Assembly (NCBI GenBank): GCA_000244995.1
Contig: CM001438.1
Span: 4,054,090 to 4,118,089 of the forward strand
From: Burkholderiales bacterium JOSHI_001
GTDB taxonomy: Bacteria > Pseudomonadota > Gammaproteobacteria > Burkholderiales > Burkholderiaceae_C
Direction: 5' to 3'
Length of the DNA: 64,000 nt
Position 1 is the first letter of the stretch; every line of letters starts with the position of its first letter. The position numbers and the translations under genes are program-made. The notes under the pieces are model-generated. The model was not told the DNA's origin and did not search any database. It worked only from the letters and a program-made list of their open reading frames with translations. Below are positions 55,359 through 62,384 of this stretch, piece after piece.

Positions 55359-57149
55359 ATGAAGCAAGAGTTCGAAGCCTGGCTGAGCCGCCACTGCACC
55401 CTGGTGGACAGCGTGAGCCTGGGCGCCTTGCTGCTGGCCCGGCCCGACGGGCTGCATGTGCTGGCCACCTGGCCCGCCGGGCAGATGGTGCCGCCGGCCC
55501 TGGTGAACGTGGCCGCCGCCGCGGTGGCGCGCCAGGCGCCGCTGCTGCAGGCCGAAGGGCGCGGCCCGGCCGGGCGCCAGTTGCTGGCGCACCCCCTGGT
55601 GGTGGCCGGCCAGACCATCGGCGTGGCCGTGCTGGCCCTGGCCAGCCCCGACCTGCCGGACGACGCCCAGCAGCAGGCCCTGGCCGACAGCGTGGCCGCT
55701 TTCTGCGCCCAATTGCGCGCCACCACCGCCGCCAGCGCCACCCAGGACACGCCGGCCAACCCGGGCCAGGCCGCCGGCAACGACGGGGCCACCCAGGTGC
55801 TGCGGCTGGCCCATGCGGCCTTTGACGCCGGCAGCTACCACGCCGGTGCGGTGGCCTTGCTGACGCAACTGGCAGCACAACTGCGCTGCGACCGCGCCAG
55901 CCTGGGATTCCGTGAACGCGGCGCCACGCGGGTGGAGTTTGACTCCGATGGCGCCCCGGTGCGCGCCGACCGCGGCAGCAGCCCCGACATCGCCGCCGCC
56001 ATGGACGAAGCCATCGACGACGCCCAAAGCGTGCGCTTCCCGCCCCCCGAAGGCAGCGCGCCCCGCATCCTGGCCGCGCACGCACGCCTGGCCCGCACCC
56101 AGGGCCTGGCCGCGCTGGCCACGGTGCCGCTGGTGCAGGGCGGCCAGGCCCTGGGCGCGCTGGTGCTGGAACGCTCGCTCGGCGAAGCCTTCACGGCCAC
56201 CGACCTGGCCCTGCTGGAAGACCTGTCGCGCACCGTCACGCCCTGGCTGCAGTCGCAACGCCAGGCCGCCCTGCCCTGGCACCGGCGCCTGCTGGGCCAG
56301 GCCAGCCAGGCCCGCAGCGCCCTGGGCCAACGCGGCCATGGCCGCTACAAGCTGGCCGCGCTGGTGGTGGGCCTGGCCCTGGGCGCGCTGGCGGTGGTGC
56401 CGGTGTCGCACGAACTCAGCGCCCCGGCCCGGCTGGAAGGTCGCTCGCAGCGCGTGCTGGCCGCACCGGGCGACGGCTTCCTGCGCCAGGTGCTGGTGCG
56501 CCCCGGCGACACGGTGAAAGCCGGCCAGCTGCTGCTGGAATTTGCCGGCGAAGAACTGCAGATCGAACGCACCCGACTGGCCGCCGAGGTGGCCGGTGAA
56601 GAAGCCAACGTGGGCGACGCCATGGCGCGGCAGGACCGCGCCAAGCTGGCCGTGTCCAGCGCCAAGCTGGCCGAGTTGCAGGCCGAGCTGGCCCTGGCCG
56701 ATCAAAAGCTGGCGCGCGCCCGCGTCACCGCGCCCTTCGACGGCGTGGTGATTTCGGGCGACCTGAGCCAGACGCTCGGCGCGCCGGTCAAGCGAGGCGA
56801 CACCCTGCTGACGCTGGCACCGGCCGACGGCTACCGCGCCCTGGTGGAGGTGGACGACGCCGACATCGACCTGGTGCGCCAGGGCCAGTCGGGTTCGCTG
56901 GTGCTGGCCGCGCAGCCCAACAAGGTGCTGCCCGCCACGGTCACCCGCATCACCCCGCTGGCCAGCTTGAGCGAAGGCCGCAATGTGTTTGAAGTGGAAG
57001 TGCGCCTGGCCGAGGCCGCCGATGCGGAACTGCGCCCCGGCATGCGCGGCGTGGCCCGGCTGAAGGTGGGCGACCGCCCGCTGGCGGTGCTGTGGACGCG
57101 GGATGCCTTCGCCTGGCTCCGATTGGCCAGCTGGCGCTGGATAGGCTAG
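55359..57149 (+). CDS. GAF-domain membrane-fusion protein (HlyD-like)
   Basis: This 596-residue protein has two GAF-like segments in the cytoplasmic N-terminal half (about 10-118 and 150-295: LGALLLARPDGLHVLATWPA in part; VPLVQGGQALGALVLERSLG in part), then one transmembrane helix (~331-349). A periplasmic HlyD part follows: a lipoyl half (GDGFLRQVLVRPGDTVKAGQ), a short coiled coil (~403-445), a second half (APFDGVVISGDLSQTLGAPV) and a barrel. It is the first gene of the DUF4347 surface-protein cluster. The 158-base leader before it has no clear promoter. The GAF half could sense a cytoplasmic signal and gate export. Confidence 0.85.
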   Translation: MKQEFEAWLSRHCTLVDSVSLGALLLARPDGLHVLATWPAGQMVPPALVNVAAAAVARQAPLLQAEGRGPAGRQLLAHPLVVAGQTIGVAVLALASPDLPDDAQQQALADSVAAFCAQLRATTAASATQDTPANPGQAAGNDGATQVLRLAHAAFDAGSYHAGAVALLTQLAAQLRCDRASLGFRERGATRVEFDSDGAPVRADRGSSPDIAAAMDEAIDDAQSVRFPPPEGSAPRILAAHARLARTQGLAALATVPLVQGGQALGALVLERSLGEAFTATDLALLEDLSRTVTPWLQSQRQAALPWHRRLLGQASQARSALGQRGHGRYKLAALVVGLALGALAVVPVSHELSAPARLEGRSQRVLAAPGDGFLRQVLVRPGDTVKAGQLLLEFAGEELQIERTRLAAEVAGEEANVGDAMARQDRAKLAVSSAKLAELQAELALADQKLARARVTAPFDGVVISGDLSQTLGAPVKRGDTLLTLAPADGYRALVEVDDADIDLVRQGQSGSLVLAAQPNKVLPATVTRITPLASLSEGRNVFEVEVRLAEAADAELRPGMRGVARLKVGDRPLAVLWTRDAFAWLRLASWRWIG

Positions 57150-57150
57150 A

Positions 57151-57240
57151 AATGTGGGCCCCCGACGCTTCGCGCCTGCCCCCCGAGGGGGCTGGTAGGC
57201 CGCTTGGGGCGGCCCGGCGCTGGCCGACCGCTCCGCTCAC
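57151..57240. repeat. GC-rich intergenic element resembling a Burkholderiales dispersed repeat
   Basis: The 103 bases between the GAF-HlyD and M50 genes contain GGGCCCCCGACGCTTCGCG, then CCCCCCGAGGGGGC and CTTGGGGCGGCCCGGCG. These have strong dyad symmetry and resemble short intergenic repeats common in Comamonadaceae genomes. Only one copy is in the window, so repetition cannot be shown here. It could act as a hairpin between the two genes. Confidence 0.45.
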
Positions 57241-57252
57241 GGGCATCTCGCC

Positions 57253-59406
57253 ATGCTGATCGACACCCTGGACAGCCCGCTGTGGTACCGCGTGGCCGAG
57301 CTGCGCCCGCGGCTGCGCCCGCATGTGCGGGTGCAGCGGCGCGAAGCCAACGGCCAGGTCTGGTACATGCTGATCGACCCCAGCAGCGGGCGTTTCCACC
57401 GCCTGGACCGCAGCGCCTGGGAACTGGTGGGCCGCATCAATGGCCGCGACACGGTGCAGACCCTGTGGGACACGGTGCACCACCGCCTGGGTGAGGCCGC
57501 GCCGTCTCAGCACGAGGCCATCACCCTGCTGTCGCAGATGGCCCAGGCCGACCTGATCGCCGCCGACGCCTGCCCCGACCTGCCGGCCCTGCTGGGTGGC
57601 CAGCGCCGGCGCCAGCGTGCCAAGCGCATCGCGGCGGCCAACCCGCTGGCCTTCCGGCTGCCGCTGGTGAACCCCACGCGGCTGCTGGACCGCATCGCCC
57701 CCGCGCTGCGCTGGCTGTTTACCCCCGCGGTGTTCCTGCTGTGGCTGCTGCTGGTGGGCGCCGGCGCGGTGCTGGCGCTGGGCTGGGCCGCACCGCTGGG
57801 CCAGGCGTTGCAGGCCCAGGCCACATCACCGCAGTTCATCCTGACCATGTGGCTGGCCTACCCGGTGGTGAAGGGCCTGCATGAAATGGCCCACGCGCTG
57901 GCGGTGCGCAGCTTCGGCGGCAGCGTGCGCGAGATGGGCGTCACCCTGCTGATGCTGACGCCCGTGCCCTATGTGGACGCATCGGCGGCCATCGCCTTCC
58001 CGCAGCGCCACCGGCGCATTGCGGTGTCGGCCGTGGGCGTGATGGTGGAGCTGGCCCTGGCCAGCCTGGCGCTGGCGGTGTGGACTGCCACCGACCACCC
58101 CGGCCTGCGCGAGGTGGCGCTGGCCGTGGTGCTGCTGTGCGGGCTGTCCACGCTGCTGTTCAACGCCAACCCGCTGATGCGCTTCGACGGCTACTTCATG
58201 CTCTGCGACGCGCTGGAGCAGCCCAACCTGGGCCCGCGCGCCGACACCTTGCTGAAGGCGCTGCTGCAGCGCGCACTCGGCCAGCGCGGTGCGCTGGATG
58301 GCGCGGCCCATTCCACCGGCGAAGCCCTGCTGCTGGGCGCCTATGGCCTGGCCTCGCTGGCCTACCGCGTGGTGGTGAGCGTGGGCCTGGTGATGTGGCT
58401 GCACCAGCCTTACCCCCTGCTGGCCCTGGCGCTGGCGGTGCTGCTGGCCTTCAGCCTGCTGTTGCGCCCGCTGGCCCAGGGCCTGGGCTGGCTGCTGTGG
58501 GACGCCCGCCTGGCCGGCCACCGCGCGCGCGCTCTGTCCATGGCCGCCGTGCTGGCCGCGGCGGCCGTGGCCGGCCTGGGGGTGCTGCCGGCGCCCCTGG
58601 TCACGGTGCAGCAGGGCGTGGTGTGGCTGCCGGACAAGGCGGTGCTGCGTGCCCCCATCGATGGCACGTTGGAAAAGCTGGAACAGCTGGACGACGCCGC
58701 GGTGGCCGAAGGCGAGCCCATCGCCACGCTGCAAAGCCTGGAACTGCGCAACGAGCGCGAAACCGCCCAGGCCAAGGCGGTGCGCCTGGACGTGGAGTAC
58801 TACCAGGCCATGCTGGAAGACCCGACGCGTGCCCAGCGTGTGGCGGCCGAACGCGACGCGCTGCAGGCGCAATTGCTGCGGCTGGACGAGCGCGTGGCCA
58901 CGCTGCAGTTGAAAGCCGGCGCCACCGGCCGCCTGGTGCTGCCGCGCACCGCCGAACGCGAAGGACACCCGCTGACCCAGGGCACCGAGCTGGGCTATGT
59001 GCTGAACAACGAGCCCCTGCTGGTGAAGCTGGCGCTCACCGAAGCCCAGGCCGCCCTGGTGCGGCGCGCACCGCCCCAGGTCAGCGTGCGCCTGGCCGGC
59101 CGCGTGGAAGAAGTGCTGCCCGCGGTGCTGGAACGTGAACAGCCCGGCGCCACCCGCCACCTGCCCAGCGCCGTGCTGGGCAGCCCGGCGGGCGGACCCA
59201 TCGCCACCGACCCCGGCGACCGCGAAGGCCGCACCGCGCTGCAACCGGTCACGCTGCTGGACATCCGCGTGCCGGGCGTGCCCGGCGGCCAGGCCATCGG
59301 CCAGCGCGCCTGGGTGCGGCTGGAACACCCGGGCGAGCCGCTGGTGCTGCAGTGGGCGCGCCAGGTGCGCCAGCTGTTCCTGCGCAGCCTGGGTGCACGC
59401 CCATGA
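57253..59406 (+). CDS. PqqD-like / M50 zinc metalloprotease / HlyD fusion protein
   Basis: The protein has 717 residues. Residues ~25-105 resemble PqqD, a RiPP-recognition fold (YMLIDPSSGRFHRLDRSAWE, then LLSQMAQADLI). A polytopic site-2-protease-like domain (~150-450) has zinc motif HEMAH at 210-214 and the second metal site NANPLMRFDGY at 304-314. After a last membrane helix (~428-450), a periplasmic lipoyl/coiled-coil part follows (APIDGTLEKLEQLDDAAVAEG; ~510-555 coiled coil; GRLVLPRT). Both catalytic motifs are intact. Its stop overlaps the SecA-like ATG by four bases. It probably binds and cuts the leader of a protein substrate, likely the giant protein at 62385; this is inference. Confidence 0.87.
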   Translation: MLIDTLDSPLWYRVAELRPRLRPHVRVQRREANGQVWYMLIDPSSGRFHRLDRSAWELVGRINGRDTVQTLWDTVHHRLGEAAPSQHEAITLLSQMAQADLIAADACPDLPALLGGQRRRQRAKRIAAANPLAFRLPLVNPTRLLDRIAPALRWLFTPAVFLLWLLLVGAGAVLALGWAAPLGQALQAQATSPQFILTMWLAYPVVKGLHEMAHALAVRSFGGSVREMGVTLLMLTPVPYVDASAAIAFPQRHRRIAVSAVGVMVELALASLALAVWTATDHPGLREVALAVVLLCGLSTLLFNANPLMRFDGYFMLCDALEQPNLGPRADTLLKALLQRALGQRGALDGAAHSTGEALLLGAYGLASLAYRVVVSVGLVMWLHQPYPLLALALAVLLAFSLLLRPLAQGLGWLLWDARLAGHRARALSMAAVLAAAAVAGLGVLPAPLVTVQQGVVWLPDKAVLRAPIDGTLEKLEQLDDAAVAEGEPIATLQSLELRNERETAQAKAVRLDVEYYQAMLEDPTRAQRVAAERDALQAQLLRLDERVATLQLKAGATGRLVLPRTAEREGHPLTQGTELGYVLNNEPLLVKLALTEAQAALVRRAPPQVSVRLAGRVEEVLPAVLEREQPGATRHLPSAVLGSPAGGPIATDPGDREGRTALQPVTLLDIRVPGVPGGQAIGQRAWVRLEHPGEPLVLQWARQVRQLFLRSLGARP

Positions 59407-61379
59407 ACGGGTTCAGCCTGCCACGGCCCGGCCTGGCCTTCGGGCCTTACCCGCAGCGCCAGGAACCCGCCCCGGCGCTGTGGCTGGCCTGGGCCGACCG
59501 CCTGGGCCAGCAACTCACGCAGCCGGCCAGCGTCTGGCCCGGCCAGCGCCGGCGTGAAGAAGCCCGCTTCGTCGCCGCGGTGCAGGCCGCCCAGCCCGTC
59601 TTCCAGGCCGAAGCCGACCTGGCCGAGCCGGCCGCCACGCTGCGCGCCGAACTGCTGCGCCACGGCCTGACGCCGCCGCTGCTGCAGCGCAGCCTGGCCC
59701 TGGCCGCCACCGCGGTGCAGCGCGCCACCGGGCTGGCGCCGCACGCGCCACAGCTGCTGGCCGCGCGTGCCATGCTGGCGCAACAACTGGTGGAGATGGA
59801 CACCGGCGAAGGCAAGTCCCTGGCCCTGCTGATGGCCGCCGCCACCGCCGCCCTGGCCGGGGTGCCGGTGCACGTGGTCACCGCCAACGACTACCTGGCC
59901 CAGCGCGACGCCGAACAATGTGCCCGCGTGCTGGCCCCGCTGGGCCTGTGCGCCGCGGCCGTCACCACCCCACTGGACGCGGCCGGGCGCCGCGCCGCCT
60001 ACGCCGCCGACGTGGCCTATTGCACTGCGCGTGAACTGGGCTTCGACTACCTGCGCGACCAGCTCCAGCAGGGCCAGCCCGGCACCCCGCCGGTGCTGCG
60101 CGGGCTGAACCTGGCCCTGATCGACGAAGCCGACAGCGTGCTGATCGACCAGGCCGGCACGCCGCTGGTCATTGCCGTGCAGGCCCCTTCCGGGCTGGAC
60201 GAAGGCCTGCTGCGCGCCATGTGGCAGTTTTCCGCCAGCCTGGCCGAATCCAGCGACTACCGGCTGGGCGGTGGCAGCCAGCCCGTGGCCCTGACCGACA
60301 GCGCCCTGGTGCGCCTGCGCGCCTGGGCCCACACCCATGACGAGCGCGCCGCGCACGACCTGCGCCCCGCGGCCGAACTGCTGCGTCACGCGCTGTGGGT
60401 GCGCCACGGCCTGCGGCGCGACCACGACTACCTGGTGCAGGCACCGGACGGCGACGACGCCATCGTGCTGCTGGACGCCAGCACCGGCCGCACCCTGCCC
60501 GGCACGCGCTGGAGCCGCGGCATCCAGCAGCTGGTGGCGCTGAAGGAAGGCTGCACGCTGCCGCCGGCCACCCGCACCGTGGAGCAGATCACGGTCCAGG
60601 GCCTGTTCGAGCGCTACTGGCGCCTGGGCGGGGCCAGCGGCACGCTGCGCGAAAGCCGCTTCGAGCTGTTCGCCTTCTACCGCCTGGGTGTCACCCGGGT
60701 GCAACCGCGCCTGCCCAGCCGCCGGCTGGACCTCGGGGTGCGCCTGTTGCCTGACGAAGCCGCCCGCACCCAGGCCGTGATCGAACGCGCGCGCGACTGC
60801 GCGGCACGGGGCCAGCCGCTGCTGGTGGGCACGCTCAGCGTGGCCGCCTGTGACGCCCTGGCCCAGGCCCTGCGAGACGCCGGCTTGCAACCGGCGGTGC
60901 TGCACGCTCGGGAAGACGGCGCCGAGGCCGAACTCGTCAGCCGTGCTGGCGCCCCTGGGGCCCTGACCGTGGCCACCCACATGGCCGGCCGAGGCACCGA
61001 CATCGCGGTTCACCCTGCGGCCCAGGACGCCGGCGGGCTGCGGGTGTTGGCCTGTGCGCTGAACCCTTCGCGCCGGGTGCTGCGCCAGCTGCTGGGCCGC
61101 ACCGCCCGCCAGGGCGCGCCGGGGGCTGTCGAAACCCTGCTGGCGGTGAATTGCGACACACTGCAAGGCCTGTTGCCACACGCTGCCTGCCGTCTGTTGG
61201 TGACAATCGCCGCCAAGAGCATGACCAGGCACGGGGCAGGCGCGCATATGCTTGCGCGCTGCCTCCAGCATGTGACACAGGAGCTTCTCACTTGGCGCGA
61301 TTTCCGTCGCCGTTGGCAGTTGGTGGTGCAGACGCGGCGCAGCCGCGAGCTGCTGGCGCGCGCGCGAGGCGCGGTCTAG
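59403..61379 (+). CDS. shortened SecA-like ATPase
   Basis: This 658-residue protein aligns with SecA (about 900) but stops early. NBD1 has Walker A MDTGEGKSLA (133-139 core), TANDYLAQRDAE, FDYLRDQL and Walker B LIDEADSVLIDQAGTPLVIA (in part, 239-258). A reduced preprotein cross-linking region (~260-375) follows. NBD2 has GQPLLVGTLSVAA, ATHMAGRGTDI (524-534) and QLLGRTARQGAPG (562-574). Only ~85 residues follow the last motif, so most of the helical scaffold, the wing and the zinc tail are missing. ATP hydrolysis should be intact. It is coupled to the M50 gene and is clearly not the housekeeping SecA. Confidence 0.88.
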   Translation: MNGFSLPRPGLAFGPYPQRQEPAPALWLAWADRLGQQLTQPASVWPGQRRREEARFVAAVQAAQPVFQAEADLAEPAATLRAELLRHGLTPPLLQRSLALAATAVQRATGLAPHAPQLLAARAMLAQQLVEMDTGEGKSLALLMAAATAALAGVPVHVVTANDYLAQRDAEQCARVLAPLGLCAAAVTTPLDAAGRRAAYAADVAYCTARELGFDYLRDQLQQGQPGTPPVLRGLNLALIDEADSVLIDQAGTPLVIAVQAPSGLDEGLLRAMWQFSASLAESSDYRLGGGSQPVALTDSALVRLRAWAHTHDERAAHDLRPAAELLRHALWVRHGLRRDHDYLVQAPDGDDAIVLLDASTGRTLPGTRWSRGIQQLVALKEGCTLPPATRTVEQITVQGLFERYWRLGGASGTLRESRFELFAFYRLGVTRVQPRLPSRRLDLGVRLLPDEAARTQAVIERARDCAARGQPLLVGTLSVAACDALAQALRDAGLQPAVLHAREDGAEAELVSRAGAPGALTVATHMAGRGTDIAVHPAAQDAGGLRVLACALNPSRRVLRQLLGRTARQGAPGAVETLLAVNCDTLQGLLPHAACRLLVTIAAKSMTRHGAGAHMLARCLQHVTQELLTWRDFRRRWQLVVQTRRSRELLARARGAV

Positions 61380-61381
61380 CC

Positions 61382-62374
61382 ATGCCCGCGTCGCGCCGCC
61401 TGCTGAGCCTGGCCCTGCTGCTGGCCGGCGCCGCCCATGCCGCGCCGCCGGCCGCCGCGCCGGCGCCCCTGCCCGAATCCCTGGGCTGCCTGATCGCCCC
61501 CTCCCGCAGCGCCAACATCGGCAGCCCGGTGCTGGGCGTGCTGACCAGCGTGAAGGTGGAACGCGGCGACCTGGTGAAGAAGGGCCAGGTGCTGGCCACG
61601 CTGCGCGCCGACATCGAACGCGCCCAGGTCGACCTGGCCGCCACCCGCGCCCAGGCCGACGCCGAACTGCAGGCCGCGGTGCGCGCCCATGAACTGGCGC
61701 AGAAGAAGCGCGAACGCACCGAAGACCTGTACCGCAAGGAATTCATCTCCGCCCAGGCCTTGGACCAGGCCGTGGCCGAAGCCCAGGTGGCCCAGGCCCG
61801 GCTGGGCCAGGTGCGTGAACAGAACAAGAGCGCCGGCAAGGAACTCGGCGTGGCCAACGCGCAGCTGGGCCTGCGCACCATCCGCAGCCCCATCGACGGC
61901 CTGGTGACCGACCGCTTCCTGGCCGAAGGCGAACGGGTGGAAGAACGCGCCATCCTGCGTGTGGCCACGATCGACCCGCTGTACGTGGAAGTGGTGCTGC
62001 CGGCCGCCCTGTTCGGCCGCGTGTCGGTGGGCCAGGTGGCCACGGTCAAGCCCGACCTGGCCGGCATGGCCGCGCTGCAGGGCAACGTGGTGCTGGCCGA
62101 CCGCTTCATCGACGCCGCCAGCAACACCTTCCGCGCCCGGGTGGAACTGCCCAACCCGGGCGGCCGCATCCCGGCCGGGCTGCGCTGCAAGGCCCAGTTC
62201 GCGGCGGGCCCGCTGTCGCCGTCGGCCCCCTCGGCCGACATCGCCAGCGCCCCGGCGCCGGCGGTGGTGGCCCCGCGCAGCGCCGCCGCCCCCGTGGACC
62301 CCCTGCCGCACCGCGGCCTGAAGCTGGCCAACGAGCTGGCCCTGCCCGACGCGTCCACCGCCAACCGGCGCTGA
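61382..62374 (+). CDS. periplasmic HlyD/RND-type adaptor
   Basis: This 330-residue exported protein has a signal peptide (PASRRLLSLALLLAGAAHAA, cleavage near AHA) and no further membrane helix. Lipoyl halves are SPVLGVLTSVKVERGDLVKKG (in part) and IRSPIDGLVTDRFLAEGERV (in part). A coiled-coil hairpin (~75-150) and a beta-barrel (~190-270) are followed by a Ser/Ala/Pro-rich tail. It starts two bases after the SecA-like stop and ends ten bases before the giant-protein ATG. It is the third adaptor-type protein in the cluster and the only one wholly periplasmic. Confidence 0.9.
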   Translation: MPASRRLLSLALLLAGAAHAAPPAAAPAPLPESLGCLIAPSRSANIGSPVLGVLTSVKVERGDLVKKGQVLATLRADIERAQVDLAATRAQADAELQAAVRAHELAQKKRERTEDLYRKEFISAQALDQAVAEAQVAQARLGQVREQNKSAGKELGVANAQLGLRTIRSPIDGLVTDRFLAEGERVEERAILRVATIDPLYVEVVLPAALFGRVSVGQVATVKPDLAGMAALQGNVVLADRFIDAASNTFRARVELPNPGGRIPAGLRCKAQFAAGPLSPSAPSADIASAPAPAVVAPRSAAAPVDPLPHRGLKLANELALPDASTANRR

Positions 62375-62384
62375 CGACCTGCGC

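Noticed and set aside
59403-61379. Housekeeping secA
   Set aside because: The protein is about 250 residues short, lacks the C-terminal domains and sits in an accessory cluster coupled to a protease gene.
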